Notes: generated by a model not told the origin, from the sequence alone. DNA of 64,000 nucleotides from Shewanella pealeana ATCC 700345 (GCF_000018285.1 NC_009901.1:1425001-1489000), one strand, 5' to 3'. Numbered from the stretch's first letter, positions 1-10,004 are shown. Translations and numbers: made by a program.

Positions 1-1411
1 TCTCGTGGATCGCGAGATAAGTTTCTAGCAACGTTGAGTTGTCTATTTGGTCTTTTTTAATGGTGAGATACTTCTCTTTAAGCCAAGATTTCTTAGACTC
101 ATTGCTATTTTTTAATCCGTCCAGCATGGTGACTTTACTCGAAAACACTATCTGACTCTGCTCATAGCCTAAGGTCTGACTACACCACTGTATGGCTTGA
201 TTAAACTCATTTTCAACGCTCATGGCATTGAGTAGCCATGCGTAATGATACGCGGCATAAAAATGGCTGAAACATTCCTTGCTATGTAGGTTTTTTAGGA
301 TATTAATCGCCGAGCGAAAGAAGCCCAGCTCAAGTGATATATGCGCCTTAATTAGCTCTATCTCATCCTGAATAGATGCATCTTTTGACTCCATTAGTAG
401 CCTGAAGTGATGCTTGGCTTCCTCGATAAGATTGGCCTTATTAGGGCTGGTTTGGCAAGCATATAGCAACACTCTTATAAGGGTGAGTTTGGCAAACTCA
501 TTATTGCGATAGGTGTCTTTGTTTATCTCCAGATACAGGCGATAGCGATTTAGCGCCTGTTGGTAGTCCTCAACCGATAGACACAAGTTGACTATGATGA
601 GCTCTCGCTCTGAGTTGCCGGGCACCAGTTGGCTAGCTATTTCTAGATGCGAAATAGCGGCAGGCGTATCGTGGCTTTTCAGTTTTAGATAGGCGGCCTC
701 GGTTCTAATTCGTGTATCGTTAGGCGATGACATGAGTAGCTGGTTGATGATCTTTTCCGCTTCATCGGTTTGACCTAGATTGGCTAAGGAATTTGCTAAG
801 CCGACCTTAGCCCAGTCGAGCTCTTTCTTTGCAAGTGTCGATTCGTAAACCTGTTTAGCCTGTTCATGGCGCTGTAACATGGTGAGAAAAGAGGCGCGAA
901 ACCTTTTAACCACGAAGTAATACTCAGGATGAAACGGGGCGAGATCATCACATAGCTGCAAACCTTTCTGAGCATCTAAGGTGCGCTCTGCTGCGTAGAG
1001 GCCTGACAATTTTTGTCTGCGCCTAATGGCTACCGAGATCCGCTCTTTTAGAGAAACAGCATTGAAAGGTTTTAATAAGTACTCATCGGGCTTGAGCTCT
1101 ATGATAGGTCTAACCGTTGCCGCTGAATTATCTCCAGTAACGAGGATAAAAACGGCTTCGTCAGACAATAGATTCAGATGCTTAAACTCTTCAAACAACT
1201 GCTTGCCATTCATACCTGTACCAAAGTTATAGTCGCAGATAATTACGTCGAACGGCTTATTGGATACAAGTTCGAGGGCTATCTTGGCCGACTTGCAGGT
1301 CTGCACGCTGTTTTCTAAAAAGCCTAGCTTCACCAGCATACTCTTTATGGTAAAGAGGAAGGTCGGTGCGTCATCTACGACTAGCACTTTTAATGATTGA
1401 AAAGATTGCAT
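1..1411 (-). CDS. response regulator with TPR-like C-terminal region (partial, runs off left edge)
   Basis: The reading frame opens with ATG at 1411 (MQSFQSLKVLVVDDAP) and stays open to base 1, giving at least 470 residues; the stop lies outside the window. Residues 1-120 form a receiver domain: acidic pair D13-D14, phospho-acceptor D60 in ICDYNFGTG, and K114 in YLLKPF. The rest is helical with TPR-like spacing (for example LGQTDEAEKIINQLLMSSPN and the ALNRYRLYLEINKD stretch). There is no DNA-binding output domain in the visible part, so it probably signals through protein contacts. It lies 71 bp downstream of the hybrid kinase gene on the same strand, so the two probably form one operon and the kinase Hpt domain may phosphorylate this receiver (inference). 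The partner of the TPR region is unknown. Confidence 0.85.
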   Translation of the reverse strand, partial: MQSFQSLKVLVVDDAPTFLFTIKSMLVKLGFLENSVQTCKSAKIALELVSNKPFDVIICDYNFGTGMNGKQLFEEFKHLNLLSDEAVFILVTGDNSAATVRPIIELKPDEYLLKPFNAVSLKERISVAIRRRQKLSGLYAAERTLDAQKGLQLCDDLAPFHPEYYFVVKRFRASFLTMLQRHEQAKQVYESTLAKKELDWAKVGLANSLANLGQTDEAEKIINQLLMSSPNDTRIRTEAAYLKLKSHDTPAAISHLEIASQLVPGNSERELIIVNLCLSVEDYQQALNRYRLYLEINKDTYRNNEFAKLTLIRVLLYACQTSPNKANLIEEAKHHFRLLMESKDASIQDEIELIKAHISLELGFFRSAINILKNLHSKECFSHFYAAYHYAWLLNAMSVENEFNQAIQWCSQTLGYEQSQIVFSSKVTMLDGLKNSNESKKSWLKEKYLTIKKDQIDNSTLLETYLAIHE

Positions 1412-1482
1412 AAAGGGTATTGTCCAAAAAACGAAAGTGTTGATGAGCGGGCTTAATCACTAAGCCTGCGAGCATCAAATAA

Positions 1483-3723
1483 TCATAAATATTGTTTACT
1501 GAGCCAGTTGTTAATCGCTGTGATGATGCAGTCAATCTCATCGACGAGTCGCTTAGTTGCCAACGAGGCATTAGCAGCCGACACGGTTTCACAGGCGTAG
1601 GCGAGGGAGGCTAACTCATGGAGATTGAGTGCATTCGCGGCCCCTTTGATACGATGACAGATTGCCGCAAGTGGTATCGCTTGTTCTACAAGCTGTGCTT
1701 TATCTGCAATGAGCGAGTCTCTAACAACGGCTGAAAACTCAAGTTGCTCTTCTATCTCATATTCATTTAACCAGTCGAGTTTATCCTGACCAGCATCTGT
1801 TGGTTGCAATCGGCAATAGCGCCCTAATAGCGTGCTAAGTGTATAGAAGGAGTAGGGCTTATAGATGAGCTCATCCATGCCTACACATTGGGCTTTTTCG
1901 GCGACTAAGCGCGAGTCTTCTGCGGTGCAACCTATTATAGGTAAAGCTTTAAACTCGCTTTTAGCTCTAAGCTTGCGCACTAAGTCATAGCCATTTAGGT
2001 TAGGCATATGGCAGTCGGTAATAAGCAAGGTTATGGCTCCTAAGTGATGAGTTAAGTAATCGAGTGCCTCCAGGCCATCATTCACTGTCACCACCTCTAA
2101 GCCTAACTTTTTAAGTTGTTTCTGAAACAGGAAACGGTTGATGGGATCGTCATCGGCGACTAACACTTTTCCTGCATACTTTAGATTTGTAGGCGTATTG
2201 TGCTGCTCGAGCTCATTTGGTAAACAAAGCGCGTTTAACAATAGATCCGGGTAGATATTGCTCGACAGATTAAACTCATCAAGGGGGAGTCCACATGCAC
2301 CTTGTTGATGTAAGTTCACTCCCCACTGCATGAGCCAGCCTGTTAGCTTGTCATTTTGAGTTTGGACGTCGGGCACGATAGCCTGTGTTAAAGGGTGAAA
2401 TACAGCGGGTAGGCTCACACAAACTTGAGTACCTTGACCGTGTTGGCTCTGCACCTTTATCTCTCCACCCATTAGCTGCACTAAATGCTCAACGATAGAC
2501 ATGCCTAATCCACTGCCGCCATAGTTTCTGTTAATGCTTGGGTCACCTTGTACAAAGGGTTGAAATAGCGTGAGCAATTGCGCCGACGTCATGCCGCAGC
2601 CGCTGTCTTCAATCGACAGGTACAGCTGTTGCTCAGTATTCGATACCGAAACCTTGACTAAGCCCTGTTGGGTGAACTTGATGGCATTACTCACCAAGTT
2701 GTTGACCAGTTGGCTGAGTCTGAGCCAATCGAGCTTTGCATGACAGAGCCTTGTGGGTTGCCAGTCGACAATAAACTCGAGCCCTTTGACTCGAGCGCCG
2801 GCTTCGAGTGTTCTGAGCATAGAGCCGAGTTCATCAAAGATATTGCCTTGATAAATATCGAGCAGTAACTGATCCGCCTCCATTTTGGAGAAGTCTAAGA
2901 TATCGTTAACTAAGGCTTTTAAGCGCTCGGCAGAGGCCTGAGCATTTTTCATTAACTCTTGATTTTGCGTCGATTTAAGCTCAGGTTTTAGTAGCTCCAT
3001 TAAACCTATCATTGCAGCGAGAGGCGTTCTCAGCTCATGGCTGATAATCCCTAAAAATGACTCTCTTGCCTTTAATGCGTCGACAGCCTGTTGCTGAGAA
3101 AGCTTGAGTTCTTGCTTGCGCTGCTTTAATTCGGTGAAGTCGGCAAACACTGTGATGTGGTATTCATGACCATCATTATGACGGATGACTTCACGGGAGA
3201 TGCGGTAATATTTATCTGCTATCGCGTACTCATCACTCTGGCTATTGCCGACACTGATAATTGAGTCGGGATTGGTCGCTGAGCCGCTCTGTACGCAGGT
3301 GTTATAGGCCTTGTTGGCTAACATTGGTTTGCCGTTGGCGTCAGAGATCAACACCATGCCGGGAAAATTATCCAGTACGGCCATTAACCACTGCATCTGA
3401 TCATGACTGGCTTGGCCACTGGCAAGGGCTTGTGATAAAAACACTTTACGTTTTTTACTCCGCAAGAAGTTAAGCGCTAGCACTAGAGAAATAAGCGTAA
3501 ATAAGATCAACTGGAAAAACCTTGATAGGGTTTCGTCGTACTTAAGTTGGCTAGTGAGTGCGATAGACTCTTGACCTGCCGTAACGGTGGGCGCTGTAAC
3601 CAGTGTTTTTGGCTGTAGCTGCTCTTGTGGTTTGAGTTCAAAAGAATGTGCTAATAGCGAGCTTGATAAGCCAGTGAATAGCAACAGAAAGACAACAGGT
3701 TTAGCCATTTGTTGAGCGGTCAT
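1483..3723 (-). CDS. hybrid sensor histidine kinase (HisKA-HATPase-REC-Hpt)
   Basis: 746 residues. Residues 1-25 look like a signal peptide ending in LLAHS, and one membrane helix follows at about 70-87. A PAS-like region covers about 108-200 (AVLDNFPGMVLISDANGKP). The HisKA box has H229 in SHELRTPLAAM; the ATPase has the N box NNLVSNAIKF and G boxes DSGCGM and GGSGLGMS. A receiver begins at about 519 (VLVADDDPINR) with acceptor D570, and an Hpt domain carries H690 in CHRIKGAANAL. The periplasmic part is only about 45 residues, so sensing may occur through the PAS region or another protein. This is a full phosphorelay in one chain. The downstream receiver-TPR gene is the likely final target. 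The signal is unknown and the gene is not barA, which lies separately at 5564-8335. Confidence 0.92.
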   Translation of the reverse strand: MTAQQMAKPVVFLLLFTGLSSSLLAHSFELKPQEQLQPKTLVTAPTVTAGQESIALTSQLKYDETLSRFFQLILFTLISLVLALNFLRSKKRKVFLSQALASGQASHDQMQWLMAVLDNFPGMVLISDANGKPMLANKAYNTCVQSGSATNPDSIISVGNSQSDEYAIADKYYRISREVIRHNDGHEYHITVFADFTELKQRKQELKLSQQQAVDALKARESFLGIISHELRTPLAAMIGLMELLKPELKSTQNQELMKNAQASAERLKALVNDILDFSKMEADQLLLDIYQGNIFDELGSMLRTLEAGARVKGLEFIVDWQPTRLCHAKLDWLRLSQLVNNLVSNAIKFTQQGLVKVSVSNTEQQLYLSIEDSGCGMTSAQLLTLFQPFVQGDPSINRNYGGSGLGMSIVEHLVQLMGGEIKVQSQHGQGTQVCVSLPAVFHPLTQAIVPDVQTQNDKLTGWLMQWGVNLHQQGACGLPLDEFNLSSNIYPDLLLNALCLPNELEQHNTPTNLKYAGKVLVADDDPINRFLFQKQLKKLGLEVVTVNDGLEALDYLTHHLGAITLLITDCHMPNLNGYDLVRKLRAKSEFKALPIIGCTAEDSRLVAEKAQCVGMDELIYKPYSFYTLSTLLGRYCRLQPTDAGQDKLDWLNEYEIEEQLEFSAVVRDSLIADKAQLVEQAIPLAAICHRIKGAANALNLHELASLAYACETVSAANASLATKRLVDEIDCIITAINNWLSKQYL

Positions 3724-3900
3724 TGAAAAAGGTTGCGCATAATAGTCTAAAACGAGTTTTTGACCAATTTATTTTTATGGCTATTTTTTGTTTAGCCAAA
3801 TTCAGGGCGATTTATCGCTAACTTCGTATTGACGTTTGTCGATTTTGCCATAGGTCAAAAGCCGATAATATTGAGCTAGAACACTATCCCATTTATGCTT

Positions 3901-3909
3901 TGGTATAAT
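3901..3909 (+). promoter_or_regulatory. extended -10 promoter of the LysR gene
   Basis: TGGTATAAT is a perfect extended -10 element; TATAAT spans 3904-3909. No good -35 is visible, as is usual for extended -10 promoters. Transcription would start near 3916, which places the true LysR start at the ATG at 3958 rather than at an upstream in-frame codon. Confidence 0.6.
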
Positions 3910-3957
3910 ATTACGGCTAGCTTTAGCTCACTTTTTTTAGTAGCAGGATATATATTG

Positions 3958-4860
3958 ATGAGTACCAACTTTGGATTGGAATTGCAGCTGATCTATCAAT
4001 TTGTGCATCTGGTGAATGCAGGCAGTTTTTCTCAAGCTGCTAAAGAGCTAGATATGCCAATAGCGACAGTTAGCCGTAAGTTGACCAAGTTGGAAACTGT
4101 GTTAGATAAACAGCTGCTGATGCGCAATACCCGTAAGCTTAGGCTAACCGAGGAGGGCATAGCACTGTTTCAGCAATATCAGTCGATTATCTCTCAGTTT
4201 GATAGCATTAGCGGGCTCAGTGTGGATAAGCCTGAGGGCACGCTACGCATAGCAGCACCAGTATCGATTGTCTCGATGATTTTTATTAAGACGCTCAATG
4301 AGTTCTGCGAGCAGTATCCCGATATTCAGCTACATATTGCACAAAACAATAACGTGATTGACTTGATTGATGAGGGCGTGGATGTCGCCATCGTCGGCGG
4401 TACTCAGCCAGATTCTTCTTGGATCTCTAGCTCCTTGGGCGTACTGAATTACGGCTTATTTGCTTCACCTGAGTATATCAACAAGGCGCCGGTATTAACG
4501 CATCCTGGTGAGTTGGAAAACCACGATTTGATTAAGGTGTGGCCTCTGTATAACTGGTCGCTTAAGCACCCATCTGGGGAGTCATTTTACTACGATGGTA
4601 AGGCTAAGCTGACCTTAAGTGACTTGCATGGTGCGGTTGAGGCTACGGTTGACGATGGTGGCATTCTCTATGGCCCCGAGCTTTTCGTTAAGAAAGAGCT
4701 TAAATCGGGCGCGTTACAAGCCTTGCTGCCTCAGTGGATTGGAGAGAAGAGACGCATTTCAATTTTGTATCATCAGCGCAGTCATCAGCCATTAAAGGTG
4801 AAACTGTTCATCGAGTTTATGCAGTCAAAGGCTGGTAGTCTGTTTTCGATGACAAGTTAA
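3958..4860 (+). CDS. LysR-family transcriptional regulator
   Basis: 300 residues from ATG 3958. An in-frame start exists at 3895 but lies upstream of the extended -10 promoter at 3901, and an AGGA precedes 3958, so the short form is preferred. The N-terminal winged helix-turn-helix reads FVHLVNAGSFSQAAKELDMP followed by ATVSRKLTKLE, the standard LysR pattern. From about residue 90 there is a periplasmic-binding-protein-like effector domain (GTLRIAAPVS). The overall layout resembles the CrgA/YafC subgroup. The gene stands alone: the hybrid kinase is divergent upstream and yjaG converges downstream, so the target is not revealed by context. No ligand can be assigned. Confidence 0.9.
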   Translation: MSTNFGLELQLIYQFVHLVNAGSFSQAAKELDMPIATVSRKLTKLETVLDKQLLMRNTRKLRLTEEGIALFQQYQSIISQFDSISGLSVDKPEGTLRIAAPVSIVSMIFIKTLNEFCEQYPDIQLHIAQNNNVIDLIDEGVDVAIVGGTQPDSSWISSSLGVLNYGLFASPEYINKAPVLTHPGELENHDLIKVWPLYNWSLKHPSGESFYYDGKAKLTLSDLHGAVEATVDDGGILYGPELFVKKELKSGALQALLPQWIGEKRRISILYHQRSHQPLKVKLFIEFMQSKAGSLFSMTS

Positions 4861-4881
4861 CGGGCTTAAACCTGTTACAAA

Positions 4882-4914
4882 AAAGCGCACAAGGTGATTA
4901 ACCTTATGCGCTTT
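4882..4914. terminator. bidirectional terminator between LysR gene and yjaG
   Basis: A 14-bp stem with one mismatch (AAAGCGCACAAGGT / ACCTTATGCGCTTT) and a 5-nt loop, with A residues on the left and T residues on the right. It lies between two convergent genes and can serve both. Confidence 0.7.
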
Positions 4915-4956
4915 AGAGTGATCGTGCTTCAGACATTTAAGTATGGCTGATTAGAC

Positions 4957-5562
4957 TTATCGGCTCGCTTCGATACCAATATTTGATACACCGATCTCAA
5001 CGATTTCTTTACGCAAACCTTTAATGAAGTCGGCCTTCATTGATGGGTTTTCCTCGATGATTTGTAAAAGAGATTCTTGCATCTCTTTCTCTTCCTGCAT
5101 CACTTCGTGGCCGAAGATATAGTCATCGAGCTCGTCTTCGTTTTTGAACTCCTGCTCACAGGTTGCTTCGATGTAGTTAGCAACTGTGGATGAAGATAGT
5201 TTACTAATGTTAGTAATATCTTCTTCGACTTTGCTCTGTAGCGCACTGATAAGTGAGGTTAATGCAACTGCGGCATCCATAGCTGGATACACACCGTAAA
5301 CATCAAAGTCGCTTGGTTCAGGGGTATTGTCTTCAAGGCGTTCAAGGTAGATATCTATGTTCAGCTTGAGCTTGTTATCGTACATCGATTGCCAAAGTAG
5401 ATTAAGCAAGGTGTCGAGTACTTTTGGATCGCCAAATTCGCACACTTCAGAAAAAAGCTGATAGTTAGGTAGCATGCGTTGGCATAGGGCAACCGCAAAA
5501 AGCTTTTTCTGGGGTAACTCTAATGCTTTTAAACGTTTAAAAAATCCCTGTTTGTTTGTCAT
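4957..5562 (-). CDS. yjaG: YjaG family protein (DUF416)
   Basis: 201 residues. Its layout matches Escherichia coli YjaG as I know it: an N-terminal LCERM-like segment (here LCQRMLPNY), the diagnostic DFDVYGVYPAMDAAVAL segment (E. coli has DFDLYGVYPAIDACVAL) and the C-terminal FIKGLRKEIVEIGVSNIGIE. YjaG is a small acidic cytoplasmic protein of unknown function. The start at 5562 is one base after the barA stop (5564-5566), so the two are almost certainly cotranscribed and may be translationally coupled. There are no membrane segments or catalytic motifs. The family call is firm, but no activity can be stated. Confidence 0.88.
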   Translation of the reverse strand: MTNKQGFFKRLKALELPQKKLFAVALCQRMLPNYQLFSEVCEFGDPKVLDTLLNLLWQSMYDNKLKLNIDIYLERLEDNTPEPSDFDVYGVYPAMDAAVALTSLISALQSKVEEDITNISKLSSSTVANYIEATCEQEFKNEDELDDYIFGHEVMQEEKEMQESLLQIIEENPSMKADFIKGLRKEIVEIGVSNIGIEASR

Positions 5563-5563
5563 C

Positions 5564-8335
5564 TTATATATCCACTGATAGCTGGGAGATCACTTGATTA
5601 GCGGCAGATTCTACCTTAGTTAGCTCGTCAAGTAACTCTAGTATTTCCGGTTCTACATCTTCCACCGATACGCCGCGCTTTAAGCTCGACTCAATTTCTT
5701 GGCAAAGTGATTGGGTCGTTGGTACCCCGCAGTAACAGCTGGCACCATGAAGCTTATGGATGCTGGCAAGCATTTTGTCATTATCTGAATTCGAGAGTGC
5801 TAACTCTATGTGCTCAACAGTCTCAGGTAGCGACTTTAACAACATCTTTAGCATATCCAGTGCTAAGTCTGGCTTGTTATTCGCTTGGGTCAAACAAAGT
5901 TCCCAATTAAGTGTGCGCTGTTCGAAATGGGTAAACTTAGGTTTGGTCTTCCAGCGAGTAATGACGCCTTTAAGGGCTGCTTCATCGATAGGCTTTGGCA
6001 AGTAACCATCCATGCCGCTGGAGGTGATCCTTTCTCTTTCTTCGGCGATAGCATGAGCGGTGACCGCAATAATGGGGGTGTTACGGTTTGCCGAGTTGGC
6101 TCGGATCTGTTTGGTCGCCGTAATTCCATCTGTGCCGGGCATCTGAATATCCATAAAGATTAAGTCGTAGCTGCGCTCTTTTGCGAGCTTTACGGCTAGC
6201 TCTCCAGTATCTGCAACCTGTACCTGTGTCACTAATTCTTTTAGTAAGGTATCAATCAGTTTTAGATTAGCCGGATTATCATCGACAGCAAGTACGCTTA
6301 AGTTCTCCTGTTTTATAGGGGCGGATAGAGGTGTTAATGCTATTAAGTTATCGTTTAAAACCGAGGAGTGTGGATCCAATAGTGAGCTCGATAATAACTT
6401 TTCGCCGACGGGCATCGAAAGCTGTTTATCTATATAAGGCCGAATCTGGGAGAAAACATCCTCTTGTTCGATACAATCGGAGATAAGCAGTAGGTAATCG
6501 ATCTTTGACTTTGCCAGCTTCAGTGCATTCGCTGGCTGTGAGGTTGTAGTGACAGCGCGGCAGCTCATTAGGCCGAAATCAAAGACATGATTAGATTGAG
6601 TAAGGACAAATTCTAATTGTTTGATATTTTTTGCAATAGTGACTTTTAGGCCCCAGCGCAGCAACATACGTTCAATCGCATGCTGTGTAAGGCCGTTAGG
6701 CTCAAATAGCATGATACTTTTGCCTTCAAGCGTCGACAGCGGCAAAGTGTCATTGATTGAATATTGGCTAATATTAAGCGGTAGCGAGAACCAGAATGTA
6801 GAGCCTTGGTTAGGTTCTGAATAACAGCCTATTTGGCCGCCCATGCGGTTAACTAATCGTTTGGTGATCACCAGCCCTAATCCTGTACCACCGAAACGAC
6901 GTGATATCGAGGAGTCTGCTTGACCAAAGGCCTGGAATAGAGAGGATTGTTGCTGCTCATCGACCCCTATGCCTGTATCTATGATCTCACAACGTATATG
7001 TACCTTTCCGTCTTTGACCTCTTCAAGCTGTAGCTTTAATTGCACGCTGCCTTTATCGGTAAATTTAATCGCATTACCCACTAGGTTGGTAATGATTTGG
7101 CTAAAGCGCATGGCGTCGCCAGAGACATCCTCTGGAATACGAGCGTCGACATCGATGACCAAGGCTAACTCTTTCTCCCGTGCGCTGCTCGACAGCATGG
7201 TTACCGTTTCTTCTATGGTTTCACGCAGCGAGAAGGGGATATTTTCTAGCACCATCTTACCCGCTTCCAACTTAGAAAAATCGAGAATGTCGTTAATGAT
7301 ACTCAGTAGGTTGGTAGCGCTGCGCTCTATGGTGCGAATATAGTCTTGTTGACTCGAGTGAAGTGGGGTTTTTAGTAGCTGTTTGGCAAAGCCAATCACA
7401 CCGTTAAGGGGGGTTCTCAGTTCGTGTGACATATTCGCCAAGAACTCAGACTTGATACGACTCGCTTCTTGAGCGCGTTTCTTTGCCATATCCAGTTCGA
7501 CGTTTTGGATCTCTATCTGTTCCAGTGTTTCACGCAAATCAGAAGTGGCCTGATCGATGTTTTGCTGCATCTCATCGTGGTACTCAGACAAAGAGCCTGC
7601 CATGGCGTTAATACCGCGCTTAAGCAGATCCAGCTCACCAATCAAGTTACCCGTTAACCGGGTATCGAGTTTTCCTTCTCGAATTTTGGCCACCACGCGA
7701 ACCATGTCGGTAATAGGCTGGGTCACGTTTTTAAGTAGGCGGAAGGTGAAGAAGAGGTTTAGCTGCACACCAATTAATACAATAATAAAGGCGGCTACGG
7801 CAGCTCTGTGCTGCTGCAGTAGTGCATTTTCCTTATTAATAAGGATGGCGATATAGCCAATTTTTGCGATGTCAGGATTAGCTTGTGGATCCCTATCTAA
7901 GTCTTGAACTGGAATATTACTGCTCTTAAAAATGGGAGAGCGCAAAATCATACTGTCGCCGACTTGTTCAAGTTCGGTGCGTAGCATCGAGTCTAAGGGT
8001 TTGTCGAAGCGCATGACTTCGTGATTTTTATAATGATGAGAGGTGATGACAACCCGGTTATTAGCATCGAAGATAGCGATAAACTGTACTAATGATGCCT
8101 TATTCAATTGTGCAGAGGTGATTAGTCTCTTGGTGGTTTCGAAATCTTTGCTTTCAAGCCCCACCTCGGAGGCAATTGCCAAGGGCTCGATGATATTACT
8201 TGCTTGTTCTATGAGCGTATCTTCAAGTTCATAGAATCTATTTATGGTAAAATAGCCACCCAATAAGATACCCACTAAAATTGTAGGGGCTAACGCCAAT
8301 ACCAGAACCCACGAACGAAGGCTGTACTTGGTCAT
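5564..8335 (-). CDS. barA: BarA two-component hybrid sensor kinase
   Basis: 923 residues from MTKYSLRSWVLVLALAPT, which matches the start of E. coli BarA; an in-frame ATG at 8353 would add six residues. Membrane helices lie at about 10-27 and 178-200 and flank a periplasmic sensor of about 150 residues, followed by HAMP. HisKA has its histidine near 304 (NMSHELRTPLNGVIGFA); the HATPase has DTGIGV and GGTGLGL. Next comes a degenerate receiver (SIMLFEPNGLTQHAIERMLL) lacking the usual acidic pair, a true receiver (LAVDDNPANLKL, FMDIQMPGTDG) and a C-terminal Hpt with its histidine near 860 (IHKLHGAS). BarA feeds the UvrY/GacA regulator, which controls small RNAs that sequester CsrA; csrA is also in this window. 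yjaG follows directly. Confidence 0.97.
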   Translation of the reverse strand: MTKYSLRSWVLVLALAPTILVGILLGGYFTINRFYELEDTLIEQASNIIEPLAIASEVGLESKDFETTKRLITSAQLNKASLVQFIAIFDANNRVVITSHHYKNHEVMRFDKPLDSMLRTELEQVGDSMILRSPIFKSSNIPVQDLDRDPQANPDIAKIGYIAILINKENALLQQHRAAVAAFIIVLIGVQLNLFFTFRLLKNVTQPITDMVRVVAKIREGKLDTRLTGNLIGELDLLKRGINAMAGSLSEYHDEMQQNIDQATSDLRETLEQIEIQNVELDMAKKRAQEASRIKSEFLANMSHELRTPLNGVIGFAKQLLKTPLHSSQQDYIRTIERSATNLLSIINDILDFSKLEAGKMVLENIPFSLRETIEETVTMLSSSAREKELALVIDVDARIPEDVSGDAMRFSQIITNLVGNAIKFTDKGSVQLKLQLEEVKDGKVHIRCEIIDTGIGVDEQQQSSLFQAFGQADSSISRRFGGTGLGLVITKRLVNRMGGQIGCYSEPNQGSTFWFSLPLNISQYSINDTLPLSTLEGKSIMLFEPNGLTQHAIERMLLRWGLKVTIAKNIKQLEFVLTQSNHVFDFGLMSCRAVTTTSQPANALKLAKSKIDYLLLISDCIEQEDVFSQIRPYIDKQLSMPVGEKLLSSSLLDPHSSVLNDNLIALTPLSAPIKQENLSVLAVDDNPANLKLIDTLLKELVTQVQVADTGELAVKLAKERSYDLIFMDIQMPGTDGITATKQIRANSANRNTPIIAVTAHAIAEERERITSSGMDGYLPKPIDEAALKGVITRWKTKPKFTHFEQRTLNWELCLTQANNKPDLALDMLKMLLKSLPETVEHIELALSNSDNDKMLASIHKLHGASCYCGVPTTQSLCQEIESSLKRGVSVEDVEPEILELLDELTKVESAANQVISQLSVDI

Positions 8336-8450
8336 ATTCTTGGCATCATTCATTCTTTGTATGGGTTACCATTTAATATAATGTGAGTTATCGATAGACT
8401 GCCAGATATTAACCTGTTTTGGCCAGTTTTTTATCTATTTAGAGAGCAAA

Positions 8451-9788
8451 ATGGCACAATTTTTTAAAGCAAAACCAAATAGATCTAAGCAATTATCGTC
8501 GAAGTTATCGTTAAAGGTAACGCAGCTGGATCACCTCGGGGCTGGCATTGCTCATCACGACGGTAAGATTGTTTTCATCAATGGCGCCTTGCCAGATGAG
8601 ACGGTATCGGTGCAGTTAACTGAGCAGAAGAAGAAATTTTCTCGAGGCAAGTTACTCAAAATAGAGAAGCGCTCTACCGAGCGTGTCACTCCGCCGTGTC
8701 CACACTTTGATAAATGTGGTGGTTGCGACCTGCAGCACCTCGACATTGAGGCTCAGCGCAAACATAAGGCTAATACGCTCGTCGACTTAGTGAATAAATT
8801 TGCTCAAACCCAGGCCAGTGAAGTCTGCGCTCCACTCAGCGGTGACGCTTGGCATTACCGCCGCCGTGCGCGCCTAGCGACCTGGTTCGATAAGAATACT
8901 AAGCACATTAGTTTGGGCTTTAGGGCGAGTAGCAGCAGCGATGTGGTGGAGATCCAGTCTTGTGCGGTATTAGCTGAGCCCTTATCGGCCTTAATTCCAG
9001 ACTTGGCTTTTATGCTTAATCAGTTAAGCGGTAAAAAAGCCTTAGGCCACGTTGAGCTGACTCAAGCCGATAACGGCAATTTTGTTGTGCTACGTGTGAC
9101 TAAGGTTCTGTCAGATAAAGATAAGGCTCGATTAGTTGAATTTGCGAATAAGCATGAGGTTATTGTGCTGCTGCAAGATGATGATGCTCAGTGCGAACAC
9201 CTAAATGGCGCGGGTGAGCAACCATTTTATGCCTTATCGGGCAGTGACATTAAGCTTAACTTCTCCCCGGGTAACTTTATTCAAGTAAATGGTCCGGTAA
9301 ACCAAGCTATGGTGAGCCAGGCTGTTGAATGGTTGTCGCCAAAAGCGGGTGAGCGAGTGCTAGATCTTTTCTGTGGTATTGGTAACTTCAGTTTGCCACT
9401 TGCCAAAGATGGCGCCGAAGTGATTGGTGTCGAAGGGGTTGTGGCTATGGTCGAGCAGGCAAGAGTTAATGCCAAGCAGAGCGGTTTAGATAAAGTTGCT
9501 TTCTATCATGCCGACTTGAGTGCCGATCTGTCAAAAGAGCCATGGCTAGGCAAGGTCGATAAGATGTTAATCGATCCCGCTCGTGCGGGGGCTTATGAGA
9601 GCATGCAATCACTGAAAAAGCTAAAACCTAAAGCCTTAGTCTATGTTTCTTGTAATCCTGCGAGTCTTGCCCGCGACAGTGAAGTGATATTAAAGCAAGG
9701 TTACCAGCTTAAAAAAATTGGTTTAATCGATATGTTCCCACAGACACATCACTTAGAGTCGATGGCGTTGTTTGAGTTAGGAAATTAA
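8451..9788 (+). CDS. rlmD: 23S rRNA (uracil-1939-C5)-methyltransferase RlmD
   Basis: 445 residues. An N-terminal TRAM-like beta barrel (about 15-75) precedes iron-sulfur ligands C83, C89 and C92 in [11 protein letters not shown], with a fourth cysteine near 172 (IQSCAVL). The SAM fold has [16 protein letters not shown], and the catalytic nucleophile is C401 in [12 protein letters not shown]. These are RlmD (RumA) hallmarks; the enzyme methylates U1939 of 23S rRNA using SAM. It is divergent from barA across about 115 bp and sits upstream of relA, an order known from Shewanella and enterics. The start ATG 8451 follows the purine-rich GAGAGCAAA. Length matches the family. Confidence 0.95.
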
Positions 9789-9901
9789 GCCAAAAGACAC
9801 AAACAGATACATTTAATGAAACCTTTTGCTTAAATATAACTCATACACTTCAAACTCAGGCGTTATAAGCGTTTTTAGTCGCAATTGTCAGCTTTTGTAC
9901 A

Positions 9902-9932
9902 TTGACAATAACTGCTGAATGACGAATATAGT
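9902..9932 (+). promoter_or_regulatory. candidate relA promoter
   Basis: A perfect -35 TTGACA (9902-9907) is followed by AATATA at 17-bp spacing or TATAGT (9927-9932) at 19-bp spacing. It lies about 75 bp before the relA start in a 216-bp gap. The exact -10 is uncertain. Confidence 0.4.
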
Positions 9933-10004
9933 GGGTATAAATTAAAAAGATATGGTTAAGCGGCTGTTAACCTCTATCTTGGGTATGTAAAGGAATTAAA
10001 TACG

